The notes under the pieces are model-generated. The model searched no databases, was not told the DNA's origin, and worked only from the letters and a program-made list of their open reading frames with translations. A DNA stretch of 64,000 nucleotides from Fonsecaea monophora. Its lineage: Eukaryota > Ascomycota > Eurotiomycetes > Chaetothyriales > Herpotrichiellaceae. The translations under genes and the position numbers were made by a program. This document shows positions 11,318 to 23,414 of this stretch, piece by piece (the first letter of the stretch is position 1; each line of letters starts with the position of its first letter). The stretch lies in the NCBI RefSeq assembly GCF_001642475.1, contig NW_019173998.1:62001-126000 (forward strand). Direction: 5' to 3'.

Positions 11318-12734
11318 ATGTCGTTCTCATACGAACCTCAAGGATGGCAGGCGCCTGTTCGGCAGCCTTCGTGGGAACAACCGCCTCCACCATCAAGATC
11401 AGGTGCGTGATTCCGCCTCTTACAAAGACATTGCTTGAACCTGACAATTCCATCACAGGCGCCAGTTCCACCTCTCAACGCGAGGATGGCAACGCCTTTG
11501 CCATTCAATTCGAAGGTGCGATGATTGCCACTAGGAGCTGTCACTTGAAGGGACTGACGTGAGAAACCAGAGGTTGATAGGGCGATGGACAATCTTCTCA
11601 AAAGTGGCAAATTTTACGGCGGCGGCGGCGGTGGTGGTGGACAACGCCCAATGCCAGGCGGCCCGATGCGCCCAGGGGTGGACTATGGTATGTGCTCTCA
11701 GTATTTTGCGCACAGTAGATGAGAACTCATCCTATGCAGGTCCCCGAATGCACGGAGGCCGCCATCCTGTTGGCGACTTTGACCCCTCGCGTCCACACCC
11801 GGGCTCGAATCTCCAGAACTTTTATGCCGCGCAAAGGCATCAAGGCCGTCACAGCGATGCCGATCAAATGATGCAAGCTAAAAGGAGGATGGCAGCGCAG
11901 CGCGAGCGTGAGCTTCGCAACTATCACCAAGAACAGCAATACAATCGGAGTGAGCATCGCCTTCCCGGCCGTGCAACAGGGCACCACACTGAGACTGGAA
12001 CAGGTCTACTGGCAGAAATGTCGTCCAACAAATCCGATCGTTCAATGAGCCCTAGCACATTGAGTGAGGAAGGCCGCCGGGAGCTGATTGCTCGTCAACA
12101 TCGCGCGTTGTACGGCGGTGATCCCGCGGCTTTTGTGGGACAAGTGCCGTTTTCCACCGAGGACACCAACCGAGATCAAGGGGGGGCGGTCTCGGGCAAT
12201 GCACCCGGGGCTCCTCGTGGCCCTTCTCCTCGCACCTCTGATCCTTTTGGCGGGCCAGGTCAGGCCTCGCAAGGTGACTCCGGTTCTCAGGGCCCGTCCG
12301 CAGGTGCGGAAGCTTCTCGTGCTGAAAAGGCAACATCTCCATCCGCGCAATCTTCGGGTTTCGGTACGTTTGATGGTTCCATTCAAGCTTCTGGCAAGGT
12401 GCCCACGCCACCGACTGGTGAAGAGCCATCGCACTCACGGCAGATTTCCAAATCCACCACGGCCCCCGTCAGTGGCGGCATGGGGCCAATTGGCAGCCGT
12501 CCCAATGTGCAACAGGCACCTAACCAATCGATCAACAAGCGCACGACGTCCCCTCTGCCTTCTTCTTTGGGATACGGGTTCGGCTCTAATGAACAAAATG
12601 CTGATCGCGCAGGATCGGCCAACTCGAACTCGAATGCGCAGAAAGAGTCATCGAATTCCGGAATAGGTGCTTGGGGGACAGGCAGCGGAGTTTGGGGGTC
12701 CAACAAGATCGGTACAACCTCAGTTTGGGGTTAA
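11318..12734 (+). CDS. Conserved fungal protein, disordered, with WG-repeat C-terminus
   Basis: Exons 11318-11402, 11459-11515, 11571-11687, 11740-12734 give 417 residues; all three introns have CTGAC-like branch points or strong GTATGT/GTGCGT donors and the phases fit. The spliced N-terminus holds a compact acidic/hydrophobic segment (REDGNAFAIQFEEVDRAMD, about residues 38-56) followed by a glycine run. The middle is rich in S, P, G and Q and has a basic patch (KRRMAAQRERELRNY). The end contains AWG, VWG and a terminal TTSVWG. I do not recognise a named family; my impression is of an uncharacterised conserved fungal protein. WG/GW repeats in disordered tails can act as Argonaute hooks in other proteins; that is only an analogy here. 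It starts after a long CT-rich leader. Confidence 0.75.
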
Positions 12735-13803
12735 ATGACTTATGAAGACTACGACCTGGACATGACATGTTTTGTATGCGCGGAGTTGTGTTGCTCTTTG
12801 AAGCATATCTTCGGTGTACAGGGCATTGCATAGGTGGGAGTGCTTGTGGTTCGTTATGCACGTCGGGGTCTTCATGATGCTTCCACATAGCGTGCTCAGG
12901 GGAAGGGGATCCTTTTGCAGCGGTCTTTCAGTCGTTTAGCGTGTGGTCATGGTGCCTCAGCTATGATTGTGAGGTGACGGGGAGGAATGGAGATCTGGGC
13001 AACATGTCGATTATCCAAAAATCAAGGAGGGAATCTTACGGGTATTGGGCTGGTCTTCGGAGTCATTGACAATGGCATCGAAGCATGATGGGTGGCAATG
13101 GAGACAAAGAAATGGGTTTCTTTGGTTCGCGGCCGTGGGAGGGGTTTGCAGCACTTTCAACGGGGCAGTTGTTCGATGTGCTCTTCAGAGGAACATGGTT
13201 GGTGTCGACATTCCCCTCTTGAAAGCATGGCGTTGAGGAAAGGGGGCTGGTTGGTGAGACGGTGATCCTCTTTTCCAAGAGCAAGAATCGAGGGGGGTGT
13301 TTTTCTTTTTTCTATCGACATCTGGACTCGGGTTATGGAGGGATCTGCATATGGAGGTTGTTCTTAACCATCGCGTAATCGTCGCTGCTCTTGGATATTT
13401 GTTTGTTTTTGGTCTGGTATATTTGGTCTGGCTTTGGATTTGGGAAAGGTCAAAACTGCGCATTTACTACCCTGGAAAAGGAGGACCGAGTTGCAAAGGA
13501 GTCTCTTGAGGAGAAAAGGGAACGAACCCAGCAGAACCAGTGTTGATGGTATTCATATAAGGAGTGATATTGGCGGATGAATATGGCTACCGAGAGTCTG
13601 GAGGCAGTCGACTCCTTGTCATCCCTTTTTTTTCCCGATCAATTGTTCTGTCTGGTTTATGTCTTGTGTCTTTCCGTGGTCCTCGTGCTGTCATGGTTCT
13701 ATCATTGGTTTGGCACATTCAGCTCGTCGTCGATTCTCTCTGCCTCAATCTCCTTGTCCTGGTGGCCTTCACCCGTCGCAACCCAGTCCGCAACACCTGG
13801 TTC
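12735..13803. other. Intergenic between convergent genes
   Basis: About 1.07 kb between the stop codons of the WG-tail gene (plus) and the Gfo/Idh/MocA gene (minus). It should hold both 3' UTRs. No gene recognised. Confidence 0.6.
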
Positions 13804-15511
13804 TCAATGCCACTCGACCGCCTGACCCTTCTGGCTACTCAGGCGCACCAGCTCGATTAGCCGGATACCGTCGCGCGACTGCTCGGGCTTGACGGCGATG
13901 TCGGCCTGGCCGCGCACGGCGTCCCTCAGGTTCTTGTAGAAGCCCAGCCAGTGGCCCGGGACGGTCGGGTAGCGGCCCACGAACAGCTTGAAGTCCGGCT
14001 CGTAGATCTGGTGCGCGTGGTCGAAGGCGTGCTCGCCCTTGGTCGTCAGCAGGCCGTACAGGTGCGGTGGTTCATGGCCGAAGTTCGGGTCCGTCGCCGG
14101 CATGGACGGCGTCGAGAGGATCTGTTCTTCTTGGATGCATGTGCCGTGCTTTCCCCGTGAAGAGAGATGTTAGATGACATGTAACAGGAGAGGGAGAGAT
14201 GGAAGAAGGAGAAAGATATGGGGAGGACAGAGGAAAAGAGAGAATTACCTTGACAAACGACCCTTTCGTGCCCCGGACAAAGTACTTCAGCTGGTCCTTC
14301 ATCGTCGACACCACCATCGTCTTCACCGTCACCAGCAGCTCCTGCTGCGGTCCGTCGTACTGCAGGATCGCCGTGAAGCTGTCCTCGATCTCGCTGTCGA
14401 TGCCGCGGAGCACGCGCAGGAACCCCGTCACCGACTTGGGCCGCCCGAAGAGCAGCAGGGCTTGGTCGAGCGTGTGGCTTCCTGGCAGAGAGGAACACCG
14501 CGTCGTTAGAATGGTTACACGAACAACGATCAATCTTGAATCCAGCTCTTGGGTGGCGCACAACCACCCTTTTCCCTGAACTGGGGGACGGCGGGAGTTG
14601 GCGGGGGCGCACATGGCGCCCAAAAGAAAGGTTGTGGGTGTGTTATGAAGTGAGTAAACGAGAAGAGGGGGAAGAGAAAATCATATACCTAGGCCAAAAG
14701 TCATGCCATCCCCCGGCGAGTACTCCTTCTTATTCATGCCTCGCATCCAAAACGGAAAGTCGACGTCGTAGTGGATCTCGCATTCTTTGATGGTCCCAAA
14801 GGCGTCTTTGTCGAGCAGGTGGCGGAGAGTGAGGAAGTCGTTGTCCTAGAGAAACGAGAAAGCCCGTTGGTATCTGGTGCGGAAGATTCCATCCTATGCG
14901 CCTCTGGCCAGAGAGGGCGGGTATATGGAGAGAAGATACCACGTCGTTGAATGTGATACAAGGACGACTGGGCTATCCATGCAAATGATTCACTTACCCA
15001 TCTTCGATTTTGGAAAACTGTCAAGATCTTGCCAGTCTTCTTTGCCAGAGAGATGAGGTGGTCGGCCTCTTCTGTCGTCCGGGTGAAAGGCTTTTCTACA
15101 ACAACTGTTTTCACAATATCCCCAAAGGATGTTTAGAACCTCTCTCGTGTGTGGGATCAAAAGTCCCATAGGGACAGTCTTGGGGGAGAATGTGGGAGAG
15201 AAACGCATACCGTGCTTCCCAGCGTTCAGGGCCTTCTCGGCATACTCTGCATGCGTATCCTGCTTGCTGCACACAATCACCACGTCGATGTCCTTGTCGG
15301 CGAAGAAGTCGTCTGCGCTGCGATAGTGCTTGACACTGGGATAGTCGACCGTGCAATGGGAGCCGGGTTCTGCGGTCTTGGGATCCTTTGGCGCCTCAGT
15401 TCGTTGGAAGAAGGCGACCACCTTGAAGTCCGGGCACACGTTGATGAACGGCAGATGGAAGCATTTGGCGGAGAAGCCATAGCCTATGACGCCGAGACGA
15501 ATTGGCTCCAT
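13804..15511 (-). CDS. Gfo/Idh/MocA-family NAD(P)-dependent oxidoreductase
   Basis: Five exons on the minus strand: 15511-15211, 15104-14998, 14845-14689, 14481-14249, 14148-13804, giving 380 residues, the usual size for this family. Family members oxidise or reduce sugars, inositols, trans-dihydrodiols or related alcohols with NAD(P). The N-terminal Rossmann fold shows LGVIGYGFSAKCFHLP (about residues 6-21); CSKQDTHAEYAEKAL is the second helix region; the family's catalytic EKP lysine motif appears right after the first intron (VVVEKPFTRTTEEAD). The C-terminal half is the usual alpha/beta dimer domain, with GSHTLDQALLLFG. The ATG at 15511 was chosen because upstream frame starts only at TTG. 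Substrate unknown. Several fungal members are cytosolic and lie alone in the genome, as here. Confidence 0.9.
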
Positions 15512-15839
15512 TGATGTTGTCAAGATTGAATACTTACAGTATATCGATCGGATGTCACAGTTGTCGTGTCAGACACAAACCTTGAGATATGTCCAGTCTG
15601 ATCGTATTCGTTTTGAGGCAAAGACAATATTATCAGGGCACTCAAGATGCAGCTGGGTGTTTTAGTCCCTCGTTCACTCTTCTCGGCCCATAATCGCCTG
15701 ATGTCGTGTATGTACGCTCTGTATTCCGTACGCGATCCGGCTAAATGCAGCCAGTAATTCAGCCGCTCGGAGAGACACCGTGGGGTGACGATTTGGAGTG
15801 TTCGTTCACAAGGACAAGTCGTCCTCGGTATCTCTGCCG

Positions 15840-15853
15840 ACCCGGGCCCGGGT
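15840..15853. repeat. Perfect 14-bp palindrome
   Basis: ACCCGGGCCCGGGT reads the same on both strands. It lies about 330 bp upstream of the Gfo/Idh/MocA start. It could be a regulator site or a chance GC-rich palindrome. Confidence 0.5.
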
Positions 15854-16117
15854 TAGCGCGCAGTTCTTTTACTCCAGGTACGAAGGACCTGTAGACGCTA
15901 GGCAGATCGATCGAGGCTTTCTAGATCTGCGTTCACATCTGTAAAAGTGTTAGAAGTCCTCTTGAGGTGTTCTCGCACGCTGCGGATGCAGAGTCTCCAT
16001 TGCGATGAGATGCCGGCGAAAGTGGCAACGAAGCACACAGGCTTTCCTTGTTCACAAAAAGCGGCTACCATATCGAAGCAGCAATGCAGTGGCACCAACT
16101 CTGGGAGAGCGACACGT

Positions 16118-16594
16118 TCATTTCCAGTAATTGCATTCGATATTCTCAACAGACAGTACATTCTTTGGAGGCTTGGGCCGCTGCGTACAGCATAAGGTAG
16201 AATGTTTGATGGATTTTTGGAGACGGGTCATGGTCGGCGTGTCAGTATAGCTACCAGTCTTCATGTACAGGTAGGGATTTATCTTTGTGCTGTTAGCAAA
16301 GGAGGGACCAGAAAAAGTAGTCATGGAAGAACGTCGAATTCCTGGCACAGAATTCGAGGGAAGTCCTGGAATATCCAACATGTTCGCTCTGGACGATGGT
16401 GTAGTACGCCCTGCTCCTATCAAGTGGATCTCTATCTCGAGATGTCCATGCTTTTGTTGACTGATAACTGTTGAGACATGCAGATGTACAACCTTGGCAA
16501 GATTGTGTAAAAGTGATCGGTGAGTTGTAGATTGAACCAAGTTTGCAGTCAACGCAATGCGCGAGAGCAACAGCAAAGCAAGACAGCACTTCAT
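16118..16594 (-). CDS. Possible small secreted protein (uncertain)
   Basis: An open frame of 158 codons begins with a real ATG at 16594 and a classic signal-peptide-like start: MKCCLALLLLSRIALTANL, a short basic n-region, a leucine-rich core, then small residues. The rest has no domain I recognise and scattered Cys residues, two of them adjacent near the C-terminus (STLCCTQR). A GTTGTACATC stretch after about residue 34 could be a splice donor, so the real structure may differ. Codon quality is not clearly coding. It may be chance. Confidence 0.25.
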   Translation of the reverse strand: MKCCLALLLLSRIALTANLVQSTTHRSLLHNLAKVVHLHVSTVISQQKHGHLEIEIHLIGAGRTTPSSRANMLDIPGLPSNSVPGIRRSSMTTFSGPSFANSTKINPYLYMKTGSYTDTPTMTRLQKSIKHSTLCCTQRPKPPKNVLSVENIECNYWK

Positions 16595-18518
16595 CGGTGT
16601 AAGGCATCAAAGAATTCCTCCTTCAACGCGTGGATATGATGCAGGGGAATCAACAAACCATACCTGACATTCAGCTGAGGCGAAAAAGTCAATGGACACT
16701 GGATGGTGGCTGAGTTGAGGGTGGCATGACATTTCTGCCCGGCGCAGAATCTATAGGCCGATGCCGGGTCGTCTGAGCCAGGGTACTGGTATGTCACAGA
16801 CCATGTCTTGCCATGACCTTGACATGGATCATGCATGTTGGCTTCTGGAAGGGAGAAGAAGACCGGACGCAGGGAGACATGTGCAGTATTCCTTCAGGCG
16901 ATGCGATGGAAGCCGCGGTTCATCCTCCTTGTGGCTCGTGAATGCATTCTCGGATTGCTGTCCTTGTCAGCCCTGATAGGTCCCTGGAGGGCGACATCTG
17001 GGGATAGACCCGACTCAACAGTTTTCCGTCACCTGTGATAGGATGCGAGTGTTGTGGATACGAGCGCTCGGCTTCATCTGAGGAAAGCCTCCAAGCCCAA
17101 TGACATGTGAACGATTCACACCAGTTTTCCAGGGACCGAAGGCTTTGAATCTCCAGGAATGATAAGCTGATATCGCTGGGGCACCATGCCTGAAAGGGCG
17201 GACCGGGAAAAGGGCCACGAAGCGCGCTCTCCGAGTGGTTGCACTCGTGTCGTAATGTAAAGGGAGACACGAGAATCCCAAACCGATATCTGACCACCTC
17301 CCCGTGTCGAGGCAAAACATCTTAAGATCCAGAAGTTCTAGAATGTCGTGTTCGGACGGGAGGATTTTCCCATTCTATTTCTTGGGCACTGCTTGGCCGC
17401 CAGCCTCTTACGATGGCTTGAATGGCTACTGGATGCAGTCCAAGAATCCCTGGCCAAGACCAGAGGAAGAATCCCATTCCGCTCTTGGCGCTCTGGCTTG
17501 GCATGGCCGCTAGGGATCTTGATCTCTTGGCGCTCGGGTCCACCGTTACATTTCCTCTTCTACCAAGATATGCTTTCTACTGTCTTTTCACCCGTGCCAG
17601 CCTGATTAAGCACATGCTCCGTGCATGGCACACGTTTGCCTAGATCTTAGAAAGCACATTTGCAATTGCCATATTCTGCCTTCCCCTTGACCGATCATCT
17701 GAAGGTGCATGTACTTGCAGCAAAAATACACACTGAGTGACCTCATTGGGTCTCGAAACTTATCTGTGCATGCGGGAGCATTTCCGCATCAGACGTGGGT
17801 GCCACCGACTCAGGGGCTTGTGCCAACTCTGTCACTCCTGCTCCCGCCTCTGCCTTGCCTGCAGAACCTGTTCCCATCAATCTTCTCCGGACCCAACCTG
17901 GATAACTCGAGCAATCCTCCTCGTGCCAAGCACAGCCACATCATTCGGCAGTACCTGACGGCATCCTGGACTGGAGAGATTGTCCTATTACATCGTTGAT
18001 TGTATGCTTTTGGTGTTGTACAGTCGATCCCGCCATGCCATCATTCCGTATGGTGGTGACGACTTGGACACAGAGGCCCGGTATGCCCAGACAGTCCTTT
18101 CTGAATCATCCCTTTTGTCCGAACAGACGAGATTGGCAACGGTGATAGAGGCTGGTCAAAACGTTGAGGGGTGAGCTCATCTAAATGCCGTGGCGAAAAC
18201 GGACGGGACATATGGTGAGTGGACCTGGGGAGAGAGCCTGGAGCAATGCGGAGCAAGGCCAGTTACACGGGGAAGTGGACAATCGCCCTCTCTTCTGTCC
18301 CTCCCTCATCAGCGGTGCGTGCTCCCATCGGGCGTCTATATATTGTCCGCTGTGACCCAGCCGACTGTTCAACTTCCTACGTGACTTCCCATCTCCTTGT
18401 GCTCTCTGGTTGTTTCCTACGACACTTTAGTCTGTGATTGCTGTTACACAGATCCAGGTGGCCGGTACATCTCTCTTCTCCTACGAGACATCTCCCATTA
18501 TCCACATCAGAAGACAAG

Positions 18519-20396
18519 ATGGGTACCAAACAGGTTGAGATCCCCATCGAGAGCCCCGACAGCAAGGATGTCGGAGCAAAGATTGAGATGTTGGAATCAG
18601 CATCCTCGAGCTCCCAGGACTTGGGCTTCGATGTCAAGGCCACCAAGAAGCTGATCAGGAAGATTGACTGGACGCTTCTCCCATTCCTCTCGCTCCTCTA
18701 TCTTCTCAGCTTCCTCGACCGCACCAACATTGGAAACGCCCGACTGGCCGGTCTCGAGGAGGACCTTGGAATGTCTGGCTTAGACTATAATGTATACTCA
18801 AACCTGCCCCCGGCATATGTTATCATGCTCACAATGGTTATAGGTGGCCCTGTCTATCTTCTTTCCTTTCTACGTCCTCGTCGAGCCACTCTCCAATCTC
18901 ATGATGAAGCGGACACGGCCTTCAATTTGGATTCCATCTATCATGGTTGCATGGGGAGTCTGCACAACTCTCATGGGTTTTGTTGAGAACTTTCCCGGAC
19001 TTCTCGCAGCTCGTGCTGCTTTGGGAATTGCAGAAGGTGGTCTATTTCCCGGCGTGACCTTCTACATCACCATGTGGTACAAGCGCCATGAATGTGGTCT
19101 CAGGATGGTGAGTACTGGCCGCAGCTACTTCACTGCCTACACTCCGCTGTATTGCTTTGTCTGACCGCCACATCTACAGGCTATCTTCTTCTCTGCAGCC
19201 ACGGCCGCGGGTGCTTTTGGTGGTCTCTTGGCACGTGGCATCATCGAAATGGATGGAGTCGGTGGGAAGGCTGGGTAGGTTGGGCCTCAAAACACATGCT
19301 GTGAGTTGCGAAAATGGCTTACAAGAATGCAGGTGGTCCTGGATCTTCATCCTCGAGGGCCTTTTGACTCTTGCTGTTGGTGAGTACCAAGCTTTTAAAT
19401 GGTAATCGAACAGGACGTAAGCTAATGTGTCCGTATCAGCCATCGTTGCATTCTGGACCATGAACGACTATCCTTCCACTGCAAAGTTCCTTGCTCCGGA
19501 GGAACGACACGAAGTATCTCGACGCCTAGAGCGAGATCGTAGCTCCCTTGCCGATGAGTTCAACATGAAATATTGCTGGGATGCTCTCAAGGATTGGAAG
19601 ATCTGGGTTCACATGTTTATTACCATTGGGTAAGCCGCACATTGCAGGTCTAATCTACGCCAACTGACCGGACTCTAGCATCTATACTCCTCTGTACTCG
19701 GTCTCGCTCTTCCTGCCAACAATTGTCAAGACATTGAACTACACGAACGAGACTGCACAGCTCATGACAGTTCCGCCATACATTGTCGCCTGCTTCTGCT
19801 GCATCACCGGAGGTTATGCTGCCGACAGGCTCAAGACGCGCGGGCTTTTCATGATCGGGTTCAACTTCACAGCGTTGATCGGCCTCATCATGCTTATTTC
19901 ATCCCAGAATCCTCACGTCAAATACGCTGGGTGCTTTTTCTTCGTGGCGGGAATTTATCCTAATGTTCCCCAAGGTGTTGCCTGGAACGGCAATAATATT
20001 GGTGGTTCTCTCAAGAGAGCAGTGGGCATTGCGATGCATGTGGGCTTTGGTAAGTTTTTGCCCCCTTTTGGAGAGTCCGAAGGCGATAAATATCCCCCCC
20101 CCCCTGGAATTCAAACATGACTCTGACGCTGCGTCCTCCTAGGCAACCTCGGTGGCGCCATCGCCGGATTCATCTACCTCAGTTCCGACTCCCCCAAGTT
20201 CATCAAGGGCCACGCCATCTTGATCGGCATGCTCACCATGAGCACGTGCCTGCAGGTCTTCATGACCATTTACCTGCGGCGTGAAAACGCCCGCCGAGAC
20301 CGCGAGTATAAACCCCTCGAGCAGTACACCGAGATGGACAAGTTCGCTGAGAGGGAGAAGGGCGATAACGCCACCTTCTTCCGTTACACCGTTTGA
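18519..20396 (+). CDS. MFS anion:cation symporter (Dal5/allantoate permease-like)
   Basis: Seven exons: 18519-18791, 18844-19107, 19180-19274, 19333-19379, 19440-19629, 19679-20049, 20143-20396 (497 residues). The protein has the ACS-family pattern: a cytosolic N-terminus, TM1 with LSFLDRTNIGNARL (about residues 66-79), the TM4-5 segment ALGIAEGGLFPGVTFYITMWY, and a long central loop before the second six-helix half. ACS members carry organic anions such as allantoate, nicotinate, pantothenate or tartrate into the cell by proton symport; the substrate cannot be read from sequence. Frame and phase agree at all six introns. The last intron has an unusual run of nine or more C residues just inside it (about 20094-20104). 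Stands alone between the Gfo/Idh/MocA and GH43 genes. Confidence 0.9.
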
Positions 20397-21993
20397 GTTG
20401 ATTGATTGATTGATGTTCGGGCGATATTTTCAAGTGTTGGAATTCATGCACAGACAGCATGGCTGATTGAGTTTAGATAAGAGGGGACGAAAATACCCTG
20501 GGCGGGCGCAGAATAGATAGCCCCCCGTGTAAGACGGGCCTTTTTCCAGGATTCCAATTCGTGAAAGAATAGCACATGGCATTTGACCCTTCTTTTCCCT
20601 TTGGTGCTCGACACTTTGTTCCATACAAAGGGCTGGCTTCGCTCAAAAGGCGGTGCGCCGTGCTTGCGCAGGACACGTCCGAGGGAGAAGATACAATTGG
20701 ACGAATAATTCATCGATCAACTTAATCGCGGCCAGGAGCGCAGTACGTGGGACACTTATATCTGAACCGCAGCGGCACTTGCGCCTGACATTTCCAGACG
20801 CACACTATTGAACGGATGGGAGGCTCAAGACATCAAAGTCAACCGGGTCTATTTGGTATCGTGCATGGATTCACGGACTCCTGGCGTCGCTGCAGCAGCA
20901 AAAATGATGTAAGAACGAGGCGGCTGAGAATAGCGGTGAGATCTCCAAAGTCGTTAGACAGTGTCCTCATTTCGGTGCGAGAGAGGGCCCCATGCTTCGA
21001 CAGTATTGCGAACGTGGTATGGTCTTTCACGGACAGATGGGATGAACATCAACGCAAACCACGGGAAACATCACGAAGGGGATGATATCAGAGGCGCTGT
21101 TAGCTTGGGAAAAGTTGGAAGATAAAGGCAAAGTGATAATTATGGTGCCAAAGTTCCTGTTAATACGACATGCATGGTTCCTTACTTCCTGCTGCCAAAG
21201 TCATGGTCTCGGGAGTCGGTGTATCAGCTCGGTGAGGCTGAGGAGGATGCAACCAGGGAGAAAGGGGGGGAAGGGAAGAAAGGGGTTGGTTGGTATTACC
21301 AGATAAGGATCTATAAGCGAGAAGCTTGGCATGAAAAAGCTTAAACACACAAACTCAGAGCGCTTCCACGTGATTGGCAAAACCCCACTTTCCTGAGTGG
21401 CTGTGCCGTTACAAACTTCGCATCACCATCTTCCTCAATCCCACGAATAATGTATGCCAAAGGGCCTCACTCGAAACATGACCTCAGACTCGCCGCTGGC
21501 CACTCACGTTACAGCAGATACTCCAAAATAGCCCCTACCATTCCGCAAACATGCTAAGCGCGAACTACTTTTGATTCCTCGGGCCCATCCAACGCCTTAC
21601 TTGGCAACACTTGCAGTGCGTGAAGGCGGGTAATCAGCGAAGTTCTCACACACTCTTTCTTTTCCATAGCGCCACATCGTTACCTTTTCCCTTTCTGAAC
21701 GCTGACTAGAACGGTGTACAGGGACGTTGCAAGACGCAGAGACTTTCCGACGATACCACAGTAGCCAAATCCGCCCAAAGTATCGCCTGCAGCTCGGCTC
21801 ACTGCTCGTCTAGCGCAATTCCCATGCGCCAAACGACCATCTTGCCCCTCTGCAGGTTCAAACGATCCACCCCCTGAACCTCGTGCGCCAGCCAGTCGAG
21901 GAACAGAGCCTCGCAGTTCGCGCGACGCAAACTCCCTCAGTTCCAACCCCTGCCTCTGGCCTATATTATCACTGTCAATCGCCCTCCTACACC
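20397..21993. other. Intergenic between two plus-strand genes
   Basis: About 1.6 kb holding the transporter 3' UTR and the GH43 promoter. It begins with a TTGA/GATT tetranucleotide run (20398-20414). No gene recognised. Confidence 0.55.
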
Positions 21994-23414
21994 ATGGCGA
22001 CTCATTATCGCATTCCAGAAAAAGAGCCTTTGCTCGCCGCTCATTCCAGGCGCCCCCAGCAGGGAGGTGAATCCTCTTCTCACACTCATTTAGAGAAACA
22101 GTCGGGTCCGCCATCTTTTCCACAGTCTACTCCTTTACGTTCTCATCGCCGGGGCAAAGACAATCATTTGTTTTCACTTTCGTTGCAAACTCAGATTTTA
22201 CTCGGAATCATGGTCGCCATTCCCACGTATCTCTTGGCCTCGTCGGCCGTGTCCAGCCTGGGGCCGCTGACCCCTCGTAATTCGGTTATACGATCACCGG
22301 ACCCATCGCCACAGTCATCTTCGTCAACTCTATTGTCGGACCCTGATTCTTCGAGTCCTTTCGCCTCTATCCTGGGACCTCACATCTCATCCAATTTCCC
22401 TGACCCTGCTATCATTTATGTTGACGGCGTGTCGTATGCTTTTGCGACCAATAACCGGGCCGCGCCGCCGGATCTGGTCCACGTTCAGGTGGCCACGTCA
22501 ACGGACAATCAGACCTGGACACTGCTCGATCATCATGACGCTCTTCCCGCTTTAGGGTCATGGGAGACAGGCGCTGGTGTTTGGGCTCCGGATGTGGTTC
22601 AATTGGTGAGCAGCGTGGAACTTGTCATTCAGGATTCAAAGTCTAATATTCGAGGCAGGATGATGGATCATTTGTCCTCTACTATTCGGATAATGTCGTC
22701 TGGTCCCCTGCACATCACTGTGTGGGTGCAGCAACTTCTCAGCATGTTCTGGGACCCTATGTCCCACTTAACACTCCTTTCGCTTGCCCGGACGTCAACG
22801 CACTCGGTGGGGCTATCGATCCCGACGGCTTCCTCGATGAGTCTACCAACAAGCGATATGTCGTCTACAAAGTCGATGGAAACTCTATTGGCCACGGCGG
22901 CTCCTGTGGCAACAGCGTTGAACCCATAGTCCCAACACCTCTCATGCTCCAGGAAGTCGGCCCTGACGGCATCACTCTTATTGGAGATGCTGTTCAGATT
23001 CTAGATCGCGACGAGCTTGACGGCCCATTGATCGAGGCGCCGGCACTTCATCGTTCCGACGAAGGAATCTACTTCTTGTTCTTCAGTAGCAACTGCTTTA
23101 CGACACCTAAATACGACGTCTCTTATGCTACTGCGACGAACATTTGGGGCCCTTACACGAAATCAAGCCGTCCATTGCTTGTTACTAGCGATGCAGACCT
23201 CACTGGACCTGGTGGAATGGACATCATCAAGGGCGGCAATATGATTCTCTTCCATGGTCATATGACCATCAATAACGACCCCACGATCAAGAAAGAGGCA
23301 GAGACCCTTGCAGCCTCAAAGAACACCACGATCAATAAAGTGAACCTGCCTTTAGTCCGAGGTATGTGGTCTGGCACCACAACCTTCCAAGGCACAGACG
23401 TCTTACTATCGTGA
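21994..23414 (+). CDS. Glycoside hydrolase family 43 protein with N-terminal membrane anchor
   Basis: Exons 21994-22605 and 22659-23414 give 455 residues. Family 43 enzymes are five-bladed propellers acting on arabinan, xylan or related arabinosides. Seen here: the blade-1 motif NFPDPAIIYVDGVSYAF (the Asp is the expected general base), GVWAPDVVQL before the intron, AIDPDGFLDE (the second carboxylate), and LIEAPALH with the Glu in the general-acid position. Instead of a cleavable signal peptide the N-terminus has about 65 cytosolic residues with a dileucine (EKEPLLAAH), then one helix (LLGIMVAIPTYLLASSAV, about 70-87) and a Ser/Pro linker. That is a type II membrane layout, so it may act on the cell's own wall or in the secretory path rather than on free plant polymer. 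ATG at 21994 is the first good start in frame. Confidence 0.88.

Larger units (their letters stand above)
15512..18518. other. Large intergenic region between divergent genes
   Basis: About 3 kb between the Gfo/Idh/MocA gene and the Dal5-type transporter, holding both promoters. A perfect 14-bp GC-rich palindrome lies at 15840-15853. A possible secreted-protein frame (16118-16594, minus) is listed separately with low confidence. A TATATATT element lies at 18337-18344, about 175 bp before the transporter ATG. Confidence 0.5.

Noticed and set aside
12042..12666. Long open frames on other strands and frames inside the WG-tail gene
   Set aside because: They overlap a spliced gene with good junctions; they are shadows of its GC-rich codons.
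18041..18256. Minus-strand short frames before the Dal5-type transporter
   Set aside because: Short, no motif, and within the presumed promoter.
21830..21880. GGTTCAAAC stretch resembling a tRNA B box
   Set aside because: No matching A box at the right distance and no cloverleaf could be drawn.
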